Of a stretch of 23,375 nucleotides of DNA, positions 1 through 9,984 are shown in pieces. The notes beneath the pieces are model-generated. The model was not told the origin of the DNA and searched no databases. It saw nothing but the letters and a program-made list of their open reading frames with translations. The translations under genes were made by a program, and so were the position numbers. Source of the stretch: CAYRTD01 sp964426915 (GTDB taxonomy: Bacteria; Bacteroidota; Bacteroidia; Bacteroidales; GCA-2748055); contig CAYRTD010000056.1 of the NCBI GenBank assembly GCA_964426915.1, positions 1 to 23,375 on the forward strand, read 5' to 3'. Positions within the stretch are counted from its first letter, which is position 1, and every line of letters begins with the position of its first letter.

Positions 1-31
1 TGTGAAAGGCACTTTCCCCTCAAATAATTAA
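1..31 (+). CDS. rplK: Ribosomal protein L11, C-terminal end (partial)
   Basis: The window opens inside a reading frame (first complete codon at base 2) reading VKGTFPSNN and then TAA. Bacteroidota L11 proteins commonly end in a V-K-G-x-F-P tail after the conserved GTARSMG segment, and rplK normally lies directly before rplA. The stop is 12 bases before the rplA start. Only nine residues are visible, so the call rests on this short tail plus gene order. L11 is the 23S rRNA-binding protein of the GTPase-associated centre. Confidence 0.7.
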   Translation, partial: VKGTFPSNN

Positions 32-43
32 CAAAATAGCACG

Positions 44-739
44 ATGACTAAATTATCAAAAAAAAGGAAGTCAGCTTTAGAGAAAATTGAGCCGGGAAAA
101 ATTTATCCACTCACCGAAGCTGCTAAACTGGTAAAGGAAATCAACCAGACAAAATTTGATGCATCTGTAGATCTGGATGTGCGTTTGGGTGTTGACCCCA
201 GGAAAGCGAATCAAATGGTGAGAGGGATAGTAACCCTGCCTCATGGTACCGGAAAAGAAACCCGTGTTTTAGTGCTTTGTACACCCGAGAAGGAAGAAGA
301 AGCAAAAGAAGCAGGAGCTGATTATGTCGGACTGGACGAATATATCGAGAAGATCGAGAATGGATGGACAGACATTGATGTAATCATTACCATGCCTCCT
401 GTTATGGCTAAAATCGGGAAACTAGGTCGTGTATTGGGCCCTCGCGGCTTAATGCCTAATCCTAAAAGTGGTACTGTTACTATGGATATAGGTAAAGCAG
501 TGAAAGAAGTGAAGATGGGTAAGATCGATTTTAAAGTCGATAAGTACGGAATCATTCACTCTTCCGTTGGTAAAGTGTCTTTTGAACCGCAGAAATTAGC
601 TGAAAATGCGAAAGAGTTTATCTCTACGATTGTTAAGCTTAAACCAGCCTCTGCAAAAGGTACATATATCAGAAGTATCTATATGTCAAGTACCATGAGT
701 CCGAGTATCAAATTAGATGCTAAAGCAGTTGACGTTTAA
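44..739 (+). CDS. rplA: Ribosomal protein L1
   Basis: This 231-residue protein has the normal length of bacterial L1, which binds 23S rRNA at the L1 stalk and assists E-site tRNA release. The family signature is visible at about residues 125-141 (GKLGRVLGPRGLMPNPK). The N-terminal half contains the expected DVRLGVDPRKANQMVRG stretch. ATG at 44 is preferred because it gives the usual MTKLSKKRK start and lies just after the rplK stop. No clear Shine-Dalgarno precedes it, which is common in this phylum. In other bacteria L1 represses its own operon by binding its mRNA; such a target, if present, would lie upstream of this window. Identification is secure. Confidence 0.97.
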   Translation: MTKLSKKRKSALEKIEPGKIYPLTEAAKLVKEINQTKFDASVDLDVRLGVDPRKANQMVRGIVTLPHGTGKETRVLVLCTPEKEEEAKEAGADYVGLDEYIEKIENGWTDIDVIITMPPVMAKIGKLGRVLGPRGLMPNPKSGTVTMDIGKAVKEVKMGKIDFKVDKYGIIHSSVGKVSFEPQKLAENAKEFISTIVKLKPASAKGTYIRSIYMSSTMSPSIKLDAKAVDV

Positions 740-764
740 ATTTTAAAGCGCTAATCTCAGTATT

Positions 765-1289
765 ATGAGAAGAGAAGATAAGGAAATAATAATTGAAAAC
801 CTGAGACAGGAACTTTCCGAGACAAAACATTTTTACCTGGCTGATACCTCTGGTCTTAATGCCCAGGAAACATCAGACCTCAGGAGAAAATGTTTTGAAA
901 AGGAGATTAAACTGCTCGTGGTGAAGAATACTCTTCTTAGAAAGGCACTGGAAGAAGTTGAAGGTGACTATGATTCTTTATATGATGTATTGAAAAATTC
1001 TACCTCAATTATGTTCTGTGAAACAGGGAATGTTCCTGCCAAACTCATCAAAGAGTTTCGCAAGAAGCATGATAAACCTCTCCTGAAAGCAGCATTTGTT
1101 GAAGAATCTGTTTACATTGGTGAAGATCAGCTCGAAACCCTTTCCAGTCTTAAATCTAAGGATGAACTCCTGGCAGATGTTTTATCACTGCTTCAGTCGC
1201 CGATGAAGAATGTAGTTTCCGCTCTTTCTTCAAGTGGTAATAATCTTGCTGGAGCACTTAAAACATTATCAGAAAGTAAAGAATCTTAA
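765..1289 (+). CDS. rplJ: Ribosomal protein L10
   Basis: This 174-residue protein is L10, the base of the L7/L12 stalk. Its N-terminal domain binds 23S rRNA and its C-terminal helix carries L12 dimers. The N-terminus (MRREDKEIIIENLRQEL) and the core LLVVKNTLLRKAL around residues 50-62 are typical, followed by a C-terminal helix rich in Leu, Ser and Ala. It sits between rplA and rplL. Only 25 bases separate it from rplA, so there is no room for the long structured L10 autoregulatory leader found before rplJ in enterobacteria and Firmicutes. If L10-L12 feedback exists here, its target is elsewhere. Confidence 0.96.
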   Translation: MRREDKEIIIENLRQELSETKHFYLADTSGLNAQETSDLRRKCFEKEIKLLVVKNTLLRKALEEVEGDYDSLYDVLKNSTSIMFCETGNVPAKLIKEFRKKHDKPLLKAAFVEESVYIGEDQLETLSSLKSKDELLADVLSLLQSPMKNVVSALSSSGNNLAGALKTLSESKES

Positions 1290-1312
1290 AAATTAATAAA
1301 TTTTAAATAAAA

Positions 1313-1687
1313 ATGGCAGACGTTAAAGCAATCGCAGATCAGTTAGTTGAATTAACTGTAAAAGAAGTAAACGAATTACTCAATATTCTGAAAGAAGAGC
1401 ATGGTATTGAACCTGCTGCCGCAGCAGTTGCTGTTGCTGGTCCCGCTGGTGGTGGTGAAGCTGCTCCGGAAGAGAAGACTTCTTTCGATGTTATCCTTAC
1501 AGCTCCTGGTGGAGCTAAGCTCCAAATTGTTAAGCTCGTAAAAGAACTTACCGGTCTTGGACTTAAAGAAGCAAAAGCTGTTGTAGATTCCGTTCCTTCT
1601 CCAATTAAGGAAGGCGTAACTAAAGATGAAGCAGAATCTCTGAAATCACAATTAGAAGAAGCTGGAGCAGAAGTTGAACTTAAATAG
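1313..1687 (+). CDS. rplL: Ribosomal protein L7/L12
   Basis: This 124-residue acidic protein is L7/L12, the multicopy stalk protein that recruits translational GTPases. Three parts are visible: an N-terminal dimerisation region (residues 1-33), an Ala/Gly-rich hinge (about 35-51), and a C-terminal domain with the conserved LTGLGLKEAKAVVDSVPSPIKEGV segment (split here as LTGLGLKEAKAVVD and VPSPIKEGV). It is 23 bases downstream of rplJ and is followed by a stable hairpin before rpoB. That arrangement allows L12 to be made in excess over polymerase subunits. Confidence 0.97.
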   Translation: MADVKAIADQLVELTVKEVNELLNILKEEHGIEPAAAAVAVAGPAGGGEAAPEEKTSFDVILTAPGGAKLQIVKLVKELTGLGLKEAKAVVDSVPSPIKEGVTKDEAESLKSQLEEAGAEVELK

Positions 1688-1709
1688 GGTTACCTACTAT
1701 ATTAAACAG

Positions 1710-1763
1710 GGTTTAGGATTCCTTTCCGGCTTTTTTGCCTGAACGGGAAACCTAAGCCTTTTT
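1710..1763 (+). terminator. Attenuator-like hairpin between rplL and rpoB
   Basis: The left arm GGTTTAGG (1710-1717) pairs with CCTAAGCC (1751-1758) with one G-U pair. After one A-A mismatch the stem continues with TTCC (1719-1722) against GGAA (1746-1749). A small inner hairpin GGC-T6-GCC lies at 1728-1739. Five T residues follow at 1759-1763. The structure looks like a moderately strong intrinsic terminator inside the rplL-rpoB gap. A partial terminator at this place is known in E. coli, where it lowers rpoBC expression relative to the r-proteins. No independent rpoB promoter was recognised after it. Confidence 0.75.
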
Positions 1764-1803
1764 GCTATTTTATATTACCAAGTTCACCTAATTCCGTATA
1801 TAG

Positions 1804-4800
1804 ATGTCGTTAGAGAATAATAATAACAGAATCAGTTTCGCTTCAACCAAGAATCAGCTTGAATATCCTGACTTTCTTGAGGTGCAACTAAAATCGTTCA
1901 GGGACTTCTTTCAACTCGAAACTATCCCTGAAAACAGGAGAAATGAGAGTCTATACAGGGTCTTTCAGGAAAATTTTCCTATTTCCGATACCAGAAATAA
2001 TTTTGTACTGGAATTCCTGGATTATTACATAGATCCCCCTCGTTACTCTATCGAAGAATGTATAGAAAGGGGATTGACCTACAGCGTGCCGCTGAAGGCC
2101 AAACTTAAATTATATTGTACAGATCCGGAGCATGAAGATTTCGATACGGTGATCCAGGATGTTTACCTGGGTACTGTTCCCTATATGACCGATCGGGGGG
2201 TTTTTATTGTTAATGGCGCCGAAAGAGTTGTTGTATCCCAATTGCACCGTTCGCCTGGTGTATTCTTCGGACAAAGCCTGCATGCAAATGGTACAAAATT
2301 GTATTCTGCCAGGATTATTCCTTTTAAAGGATCCTGGATTGAATTTGCTACAGACATTAATAATGTCATGTATGCCTATATCGACAGGAAGAAAAAGCTT
2401 CCGGTTACGACACTTCTCAGGGCAATAGGTTATGAAAGTGATAAAGATGTTCTGGAAATTTTCGACCTCGCCGATGAAGTTAAAGTTTCCAAATCCGGAC
2501 TGAAAAAAGTAGTTGGAAGAAAACTGGCTGCCCGGGTGCTTAAAACCTGGGTTGAGGACTTCGTTGATGAAGACACCGGTGAGGTGGTTTCTATTGAGAG
2601 AAATGAAGTTGTCATTGACAGAGAAACAATACTTGAAAACGAACATATTGATCAGATAATCGACTCAGGAGCAAAAACTATCCTTCTTCATAAGGATACT
2701 CAGAGCATGATTGATTTCGCGATTATCTATAATACCCTTCAAAAAGACCCGTGTAATTCAGAAAAAGAAGCTGTCCTCCACATATACAGACAGTTGCGTA
2801 ACTCTGAGCCACCTGATGAAGCTACAGCACGTGACGTAATCGATAAATTGTTCTTCTCCGATAAGAGATATGATCTTGGTGAAGTAGGACGTTACCGTCT
2901 GAATAAAAAGCTGGGACTGAATACGGATGCGGATACCAAGGTGCTTACAAAAGAAGATATAATTGAGATCATTAAATATCTCATCAAGTTGATCAACTCA
3001 AAAACCGATGTTGATGATATTGACCACCTAAGTAACAGAAGAGTTCGTACCGTAGGTGAACAGCTGATGAATCAGTTTAGTGTAGGTCTTGCGCGTATGG
3101 CAAGGACTATAAGGGAGAGAATGAATGTGAGGGATAACGAAGTGTTTACACCCGTTGATCTTATCAACTCCAAAACCCTCTCTTCCGTAATTAATTCATT
3201 TTTCGGAACCAACCAGCTTTCTCAATTTATGGATCAGACTAATCCGCTTGCGGAAATGACACATAAAAGGAGAATGTCTGCACTCGGACCCGGTGGGTTA
3301 TCAAGGGAAAGAGCAGGTTTCGAAGTACGTGATGTGCACTATACACACTACGGAAGACTCTGCCCGATTGAAACACCGGAAGGGCCTAATATTGGTTTGA
3401 TCTCTTCTCTTTGCGTATATGCAAAGATCAATACCCTTGGATTCATCGAAACACCTTACCGGAGTGTTGAGGCAGGTAAAGTTAATCTGGATCATAGTGG
3501 CATTGTATATCTTAGCGCAGAAGAGGAAGAAGCAAGGACCATTGCACAGGCGAATGCTCCGATAAAAGATAGTGGCGATTTCGTTAATCAAAAGATCAAG
3601 GCTAGATTTAATGGCGACTTCCCCTTATCAGATGCGGAAGAAATTAATTTGATGGATGTTGCTCCAAACCAGATCGCATCCATTGCTGCATCACTGATTC
3701 CTTTCCTGGAACACGATGATGCAAACCGGGCACTCATGGGCTCAAATATGATGCGCCAGGCTGTTCCGCTTATCGATCCTCAGGCTCCTGTTGTCGGAAC
3801 CGGAATTGAATCAATTGTTGTGAGAGATTCCAGGTTACAGATTGTTGCTGAAGGAGATGGTGAAGTGGACTTTGTTGATGCTAATGAAATTGTTATCCGT
3901 TATCTGCGTTCTGAAGAAGAGAAGTTTGTGAGTTTTGATGATGATATTAAGCGGTACAGGCTTCCGAAATTCAAGAAAACAAATCAGAACACCTGTATAA
4001 ACCTTGTTCCTATTGTGCGTAAAGGACAAAAAGTTCAAAAGGGCAGCATTTTAACAGAAGGATATGCAACCAAACAGGGAGAGCTGGCGCTTGGAAGAAA
4101 CCTGATGGTTGCCTTTATGCCCTGGAAAGGTTATAATTTTGAGGATGCAATTGTTGTATCCGAAAGACTGGTTCGTGAAGACGTTTTTACTTCTATTCAT
4201 ATTGATGAATATGTACTTGAAGTGAGGGATACCAAAAGAGGTCTTGAGGAATTGACTTCGGATATTCCAAACGTTAGTGAAGAAGCCACCAGGAATCTGG
4301 ATGAAAACGGCCTGATACGCATAGGTGCTGAAGTACAGCCCGGAGATATCCTAATTGGTAAAATCACACCAAAAGGAGAATCGGATCCTTCACCTGAAGA
4401 AAAGCTCCTGCGTGCAATATTTGGTGATAAAGCCGGAGATGTTAAAGATGCATCTCTTAAAGCCGGTCCTTCACTTTTTGGAGTCATTATTAATAAAAAA
4501 CTGTTTTCACGGACAAATAAAGACAGGAAATCAAAATCCGGAATTAAGCCTATACTCGATAAAGTTGAAGAGGAATACAACAGGAAGGTAGCAGATCTCA
4601 AAACAAAACTTATCGATAAGTTATTTATCCTTGTAAATGGTAAGACTTCACAGGGTGTCAAAGATTACTTTAATAAGGAGATTATCCCGAAAGGTCAGAA
4701 ATTTACACTGAAGATGCTTCAGGATATCGATTACGAAACGGTCAATCCGAATAAGTGGACTACAGATAAGGACAAAAACGATACCATTAGATCCCTACTT

Positions 4801-5616
4801 CATAATTACATGATTAAATTAAAGGAAATTGAAGGGATTTATAAGCGTAAGAAGTATAATATTACTATAGGTGATGAATTGCCTACAGGAATTATCCGAC
4901 TGGCTAAGGTATATGTAGCCAAAAAAAGAAAACTGACTGTTGGGGATAAGATGGCCGGACGACATGGTAACAAAGGTATAGTAGCTAAGATCGTAAGACA
5001 GGAGGATATGCCTTTTCTTGAAGACGGAACTCCTGTCGATATTGTATTAAATCCTCTGGGTGTACCTTCCCGTATGAATCTCGGACAGATTTACGAAACT
5101 GTTCTTGGTTGGGCAGGGAAAAAACTTGGAACAACATTTGCAACACCTATTTTTGATGGTGCTAAGATCGATGAAATATCTGATTACACTGATAAAGCCG
5201 GGGTGCCAAAATATGGTAAGACTTTTCTTTACGATGGGGGCACAGGCGACCGCTTTGACCAGCCCGCTACAGTAGGGATCATCTATATGCTGAAACTTGG
5301 TCATATGGTAGAAGATAAGATGCATGCCCGTTCAATTGGGCCATATTCACTTATCACTCAGCAACCTCTTGGTGGTAAAGCACAATTTGGTGGTCAGAGA
5401 TTCGGTGAGATGGAGGTTTGGGCTCTCGAAGCATTTGGAGCTGCAAATATTCTCCAGGAGATCCTGACAGTTAAATCAGATGATGTTGTTGGCCGTGCCA
5501 AAGCCTATGAAGCAATTGTAAAAGGAGATCCAATGCCTGCACCAGGTATACCGGAATCTCTTAATGTATTGCTTCACGAACTAAGAGGACTCGGACTAAG
5601 TGTAAAACTGGTCTAA
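1804..5616 (+). CDS. rpoB: RNA polymerase beta subunit
   Basis: This 1270-residue protein is the beta subunit of DNA-dependent RNA polymerase. The rifampicin pocket cluster is fully recognisable at residues 468-498 (begins GTNQLSQFMDQ, ends SALGPGG). Residues equivalent to E. coli Q513, D516, H526 and S531 are Q474, D477, H487 and S492, i.e. wild type. The active-site segment GDKMAGRHGNKG is at 1047-1058, with the two conserved lysines K1049 and K1057. The C-terminus has the clamp segment that binds beta-prime (KAQFGGQRFGEMEVWALEA). The start MSLENNNNRISF is 116 bases after rplL, with an AT-rich leader and no Shine-Dalgarno. It is cotranscribed with rpoC, 62 bases downstream. Confidence 0.98.
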   Translation: MSLENNNNRISFASTKNQLEYPDFLEVQLKSFRDFFQLETIPENRRNESLYRVFQENFPISDTRNNFVLEFLDYYIDPPRYSIEECIERGLTYSVPLKAKLKLYCTDPEHEDFDTVIQDVYLGTVPYMTDRGVFIVNGAERVVVSQLHRSPGVFFGQSLHANGTKLYSARIIPFKGSWIEFATDINNVMYAYIDRKKKLPVTTLLRAIGYESDKDVLEIFDLADEVKVSKSGLKKVVGRKLAARVLKTWVEDFVDEDTGEVVSIERNEVVIDRETILENEHIDQIIDSGAKTILLHKDTQSMIDFAIIYNTLQKDPCNSEKEAVLHIYRQLRNSEPPDEATARDVIDKLFFSDKRYDLGEVGRYRLNKKLGLNTDADTKVLTKEDIIEIIKYLIKLINSKTDVDDIDHLSNRRVRTVGEQLMNQFSVGLARMARTIRERMNVRDNEVFTPVDLINSKTLSSVINSFFGTNQLSQFMDQTNPLAEMTHKRRMSALGPGGLSRERAGFEVRDVHYTHYGRLCPIETPEGPNIGLISSLCVYAKINTLGFIETPYRSVEAGKVNLDHSGIVYLSAEEEEARTIAQANAPIKDSGDFVNQKIKARFNGDFPLSDAEEINLMDVAPNQIASIAASLIPFLEHDDANRALMGSNMMRQAVPLIDPQAPVVGTGIESIVVRDSRLQIVAEGDGEVDFVDANEIVIRYLRSEEEKFVSFDDDIKRYRLPKFKKTNQNTCINLVPIVRKGQKVQKGSILTEGYATKQGELALGRNLMVAFMPWKGYNFEDAIVVSERLVREDVFTSIHIDEYVLEVRDTKRGLEELTSDIPNVSEEATRNLDENGLIRIGAEVQPGDILIGKITPKGESDPSPEEKLLRAIFGDKAGDVKDASLKAGPSLFGVIINKKLFSRTNKDRKSKSGIKPILDKVEEEYNRKVADLKTKLIDKLFILVNGKTSQGVKDYFNKEIIPKGQKFTLKMLQDIDYETVNPNKWTTDKDKNDTIRSLLHNYMIKLKEIEGIYKRKKYNITIGDELPTGIIRLAKVYVAKKRKLTVGDKMAGRHGNKGIVAKIVRQEDMPFLEDGTPVDIVLNPLGVPSRMNLGQIYETVLGWAGKKLGTTFATPIFDGAKIDEISDYTDKAGVPKYGKTFLYDGGTGDRFDQPATVGIIYMLKLGHMVEDKMHARSIGPYSLITQQPLGGKAQFGGQRFGEMEVWALEAFGAANILQEILTVKSDDVVGRAKAYEAIVKGDPMPAPGIPESLNVLLHELRGLGLSVKLV

Positions 5617-5678
5617 ACTTTCAACGCGGACATTGTCCGGTATAATTTTGATGTTGATAACCAAATAATTATTAACAG

Positions 5679-8600
5679 ATGTCATTTAGAAAAGATAAAA
5701 AAGACAAGGCGAATTTCACTAAAATTGCAATCGGACTGGCTTCTCCGGAGGAGATCCTGGAAAGATCAAGTGGTGAAGTTTTAAAGCCTGAAACAATAAA
5801 TTATCGTACTTACAAGCCCGAGAGAGATGGATTGTTTTGCGAAAGAATATTTGGGCCGGTAAAGGATTATGAATGCCATTGCGGTAAATACAAACGAATA
5901 CGTTATAAGGGTATTGTTTGTGACCGGTGTGGTGTTGAAGTAACCGAGAAAAAAGTACGCCGGGAAAGAATGGGACATATTTCACTTGTCGTTCCCGTTG
6001 CCCATATATGGTATTTTAAATCATTGCCCAATAAAATAGGTTATCTACTGGGTCTGCCAACAAAAAAGCTGGATACAATTATCTACTATGAAAGATATGT
6101 AGTGATAAATCCCGGTATTAAAGCAGCCGATGGTATTAATTACCTGGATTTTCTCACGGAAGAAGAATACCTTGATATTATGGATTCACTTCCCAAGGAG
6201 AATCAGATCCTTGAAGATGATCATCCGGATAAATTTGTTGCAGGAATGGGGGCGGAAGGTTTATATGAATTGCTCCGCAGAATTGATCTTGATAAATTAT
6301 CTTATGATCTCAGGCATAAAGCTAATAATGAAACCTCCCAGCAGAGAAAGAACGAAGCATTGAAGCGACTCCAGGTAGTCGAGGCATTTCGTGAATCCAA
6401 GAAGGTGAATAATCCGGAATGGATGATCGTTAAAGTTGTCCCGGTAATTCCGCCTGAGTTGCGTCCACTTGTTCCTCTTGATGGAGGAAGATTTGCAACC
6501 TCAGACCTGAATGACCTTTACAGAAGGGTTATTATTAGAAATAATCGTCTGAAACGGCTTATCGAAATTAAGGCTCCCGAGGTAATTCTAAGAAATGAAA
6601 AGAGAATGTTACAGGAATCTGTTGATTCACTCTTTGACAATTCAAGGAAATCCAATGCTGTAAAAACAGATGCTAACAGGCCGCTAAAGTCTCTGAGCGA
6701 CAGCCTAAAAGGAAAGCAGGGGCGCTTTCGTCAGAATCTTCTGGGTAAAAGGGTTGACTATTCTGCCCGTTCAGTAATTGTTGTGGGCCCTGAACTGCAT
6801 TTACATGAATGCGGTCTTCCAAAGGATATGGCTGCCGAACTCTACAAGCCTTTTATTATACGAAAGCTTATTGAACGTGGTATTGTTAAAACAGTGAAAT
6901 CGGCCAAGAAGATCGTTGACAGGAAAGATCCCGTGGTATGGGATATTCTTGAAAACGTCCTGAAGGCTCATCCTGTTCTGTTAAACAGAGCGCCTACTCT
7001 TCACAGGCTTGGTATTCAGGCTTTTCAGCCTAAGCTTATTGAAGGTAAAGCTATTCAGTTGCATCCGCTGGTATGTACTGCCTTTAACGCCGACTTTGAT
7101 GGTGACCAAATGGCTGTGCATCTACCCCTGGGAAATGCTGCCATTCTTGAAGCGCAAATATTGATGCTGGCTTCACACAATGTTCTTAATCCTGCTAATG
7201 GAGCACCGATTGCTGTACCCTCGCAGGATATGGTTCTCGGACTTTATTATATAACCAAAGCCAGAAAATCTTCGGAAGATCATAAAGTGAAAGGGGAAGG
7301 TCTTGTTTTCTATTCATCGGAAGAAGTTGTTATTGCGTATAATGAGAAAAAGGTAGATCTTCATGCCATTATTAAAGTTCTGGTTCCGGCCATAAATGGG
7401 AAAACAGAAGAAGAGAAACAATTAATTGAAACCACTGTCGGAAGGGTTATTTTCAATGAAGTTGTTCCGGAAGAAATCGGGTTTATCAATGAAATACTAA
7501 CGAAAAAATCTCTCAGGGATATTATTGGTAGAGTATTGAAAAAAACCGGAACGGATAAAACTGCCAAATTCCTTGATGATATTAAAGATCTTGGTTTCAA
7601 CATGGCATTCCGCGGCGGTCTTTCATTTAATCTCGACGATGTAATTGTTCCAAAAGAAAAAGAGACTCTGGTTGATGAAGGATACCAGCAGGTCGAAGAT
7701 GTTTTGATGAATTATAATGCCGGAGTTATTACAAATAACGAGAGATATAATCAGATAATTGATATCTGGACACATACAAATGCCAAACTTACTCTTACCC
7801 TTATGAACAGGCTAAGCTCCGATAATCAGGGTTTTAACTCTGTTTACATGATGCTTGATTCCGGAGCGAGAGGCTCTAAAGAGCAGATTCGACAGCTTTC
7901 AGGTATGCGGGGTCTTATGGCAAAACCTCAGAAATCCGGCTCCACCGGTTCTGAAATTATCGAGAACCCGATTCTTTCCAACTTCAAGGAAGGACTGAGC
8001 GTGCTTGAGTATTTTATTTCGACACACGGTGCACGTAAAGGACTTGCTGATACGGCCCTTAAAACTGCTGATGCAGGATATCTAACTCGTCGTCTTGTTG
8101 ATGTTTCACAGGACGTTGTTATTTCGGAAAGTGATTGTGGTACTTTAAGAGGACTGGTGGCTACAGCGATCAAGAAGAATGAAGAAGTTGTAGAGACACT
8201 ATATGAAAGGGTGCTCGGACGTACTGCTGTTCATGATGTTTATCATCCGCTTACAGGAGAACTTATTATCTCTACAGGCGATGAGATCAATGAGGACGTT
8301 GCCGGACTGATTGAGGAATCACCTATTGAACAAGTAGAGATCAGATCGGTTCTGACCTGTGAATCCATCAAGGGTGTATGTTCGAAATGCTACGGCAGAA
8401 ACCTGGCTAACGGAAGAATGGTTCAAATGGGTGAGGCTGTGGGGGTTATTGCTGCACAGTCTATCGGTGAACCTGGAACGCAGCTTACCTTACGGACATT
8501 CCACGTTGGTGGTACAGCTTCGAATATTACGGCTGAATCAAGTATCATATCCAAGTATGATGGTGTTGCCGAGATCGATGAATTAAGAACTGTAGCCAAG

Positions 8601-9974
8601 GTTGATGATTTGGGCAATAATGTAGATATGGTTATCGGACGCCTTGCAGAATTGCGTATTGTTGATAAAAATACCGGTATAACCCTGACCACTCATAATA
8701 TCCCATACGGTTCCAAACTATATGTTAAGCCGGGTCAGGAAATATCCAAAGATACACTGCTATGCGAATGGGATCCCTATAATGCTGTAATTATTTCTGA
8801 AGTAGATGGGAATGTCGGATTCGATAATGTTATTGAAGGTATAACTTATCGCGATGAATCTGATGAACAAACCGGTTACAAAGAAAAAGTTATTACAGAA
8901 ACAAGGGACAAAACCAAAAATCCGATCATAAAAATACTCGGAGATAAGAAGGAAGTTCTGAAAACCTATAACCTTCCTGTTGGATCCCACATTGCTGTGG
9001 AAGAGGGTGCAAGTGTTACAGCTGGAGAGATTCTTGTGAAAATTCCAAGGGCCGTTGGTAAATCCGGTGATATTACCGGTGGACTGCCACGTGTTACCGA
9101 ACTTTTTGAAGCAAGAAACCCATCTAATCCTGCAGTTGTTTCTGAAATTGACGGTGAAGTTACCTATGGTAAAATAAAAAGAGGAAATCGTGAGATAGTC
9201 ATCCAGTCTAAGACAGGAGAGATCAAGAAATATCTAGTTCCCCTGTCAAAACAAATCCTGGTTCAGGAAAATGATTATGTGCGAGCAGGGATACCTCTTT
9301 CAGACGGGGCAATTACTCCATCTGATATACTCGCCATCAAAGGACCTACCAAAGTACAGGAATATATCGTTAATGAAGTGCAGGAAGTTTACCGTCTACA
9401 GGGCGTGAAGATCAATGATAAGCATTTCGAAGTTATTGTGCGTCAGATGATGAGGAAAGTGGAAATTGTTGATCCGGGGGATACAAAATTCCTTGAGAAA
9501 CAAGTTGCTGATAAGCTTGAATTCATGCAGGAAAATGACTGGATCTTCGATAAGAAGGTTGTTATTGATCCCGGAGATTCGGACTCATATAATGCCGGTC
9601 AGATTATAACTTCACGAAAGTTAAGGGATGAAAATTCACTTTTAAAGAGAAAAGATAAGAAGCTTATCCAAGCAAGAGATGCAGTTCCTGCTACCTCTAG
9701 TCAGATACTTCAGGGGATTACCCGTGCTGCGCTTCAAACAAAGAGTTTCATGTCCGCAGCCTCCTTCCAGGAAACAACCAAAGTGCTGAACGAAGCTGCC
9801 ATCTTTGGTAAAGTAGATAAACTCGACGGCCTTAAGGAAAATGTAATTGTCGGACATCTTATCCCTGCCGGTACTGGTAACCGGGATTATAGAAATCTTG
9901 TGGTTGGTTCACGGGAAGAATACGAAAGACTAAGAGAAGGAAGAAGCGTGGAGGTAAAAGAAGAAACAGAATAA
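5679..9974 (+). CDS. rpoC: RNA polymerase beta-prime subunit
   Basis: This 1431-residue protein is the beta-prime subunit. The N-terminal zinc-binding domain has C66, C68, C81 and C84. The catalytic Mg2+ motif NADFDGDQM is at residues 470-478, with D472, D474 and D476. The second zinc site is C820, C894, C901 and C904. The trigger-loop region near residues 920-955 (GEAVGVIAAQSIGEPGTQLT, then LRTFHVGG) is intact. The C-terminal omega-contacting region is present, followed by an acidic Glu-rich tail. Spacing of all these sites matches E. coli within a few residues. It follows rpoB and is followed after only 10 bases by a DUF3467 gene. Confidence 0.98.
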   Translation: MSFRKDKKDKANFTKIAIGLASPEEILERSSGEVLKPETINYRTYKPERDGLFCERIFGPVKDYECHCGKYKRIRYKGIVCDRCGVEVTEKKVRRERMGHISLVVPVAHIWYFKSLPNKIGYLLGLPTKKLDTIIYYERYVVINPGIKAADGINYLDFLTEEEYLDIMDSLPKENQILEDDHPDKFVAGMGAEGLYELLRRIDLDKLSYDLRHKANNETSQQRKNEALKRLQVVEAFRESKKVNNPEWMIVKVVPVIPPELRPLVPLDGGRFATSDLNDLYRRVIIRNNRLKRLIEIKAPEVILRNEKRMLQESVDSLFDNSRKSNAVKTDANRPLKSLSDSLKGKQGRFRQNLLGKRVDYSARSVIVVGPELHLHECGLPKDMAAELYKPFIIRKLIERGIVKTVKSAKKIVDRKDPVVWDILENVLKAHPVLLNRAPTLHRLGIQAFQPKLIEGKAIQLHPLVCTAFNADFDGDQMAVHLPLGNAAILEAQILMLASHNVLNPANGAPIAVPSQDMVLGLYYITKARKSSEDHKVKGEGLVFYSSEEVVIAYNEKKVDLHAIIKVLVPAINGKTEEEKQLIETTVGRVIFNEVVPEEIGFINEILTKKSLRDIIGRVLKKTGTDKTAKFLDDIKDLGFNMAFRGGLSFNLDDVIVPKEKETLVDEGYQQVEDVLMNYNAGVITNNERYNQIIDIWTHTNAKLTLTLMNRLSSDNQGFNSVYMMLDSGARGSKEQIRQLSGMRGLMAKPQKSGSTGSEIIENPILSNFKEGLSVLEYFISTHGARKGLADTALKTADAGYLTRRLVDVSQDVVISESDCGTLRGLVATAIKKNEEVVETLYERVLGRTAVHDVYHPLTGELIISTGDEINEDVAGLIEESPIEQVEIRSVLTCESIKGVCSKCYGRNLANGRMVQMGEAVGVIAAQSIGEPGTQLTLRTFHVGGTASNITAESSIISKYDGVAEIDELRTVAKVDDLGNNVDMVIGRLAELRIVDKNTGITLTTHNIPYGSKLYVKPGQEISKDTLLCEWDPYNAVIISEVDGNVGFDNVIEGITYRDESDEQTGYKEKVITETRDKTKNPIIKILGDKKEVLKTYNLPVGSHIAVEEGASVTAGEILVKIPRAVGKSGDITGGLPRVTELFEARNPSNPAVVSEIDGEVTYGKIKRGNREIVIQSKTGEIKKYLVPLSKQILVQENDYVRAGIPLSDGAITPSDILAIKGPTKVQEYIVNEVQEVYRLQGVKINDKHFEVIVRQMMRKVEIVDPGDTKFLEKQVADKLEFMQENDWIFDKKVVIDPGDSDSYNAGQIITSRKLRDENSLLKRKDKKLIQARDAVPATSSQILQGITRAALQTKSFMSAASFQETTKVLNEAAIFGKVDKLDGLKENVIVGHLIPAGTGNRDYRNLVVGSREEYERLREGRSVEVKEETE

Positions 9975-9984
9975 AACTTTTTAT

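Noticed and set aside
2110..2646. 178-codon open frame on the minus strand inside rpoB
   Set aside because: Fully antisense to strongly conserved rpoB codons, and the translation resembles no protein family; a by-product of the sense codon pattern.
3205..3297. Rifampicin-resistance substitution in rpoB
   Set aside because: All the main cluster I positions (Q474, D477, H487, S492) carry the susceptible residues.
4197..4661. 154-codon minus-strand frame inside rpoB
   Set aside because: Ser/Leu/Phe-rich antisense translation of a conserved beta-subunit region, with no independent signals.
5627..5639. Hairpin CGGAC-ATT-GTCCG between rpoB and rpoC as a terminator
   Set aside because: The stem is only 5 bp and no T tract follows directly; premature termination before rpoC is not expected. 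It could at most be a processing site.
5643..5650. TAATTTTG matching the -7 consensus before rpoC
   Set aside because: No -33 element at the right distance, and such matches are frequent in AT-rich DNA; an internal rpoC promoter is not supported.
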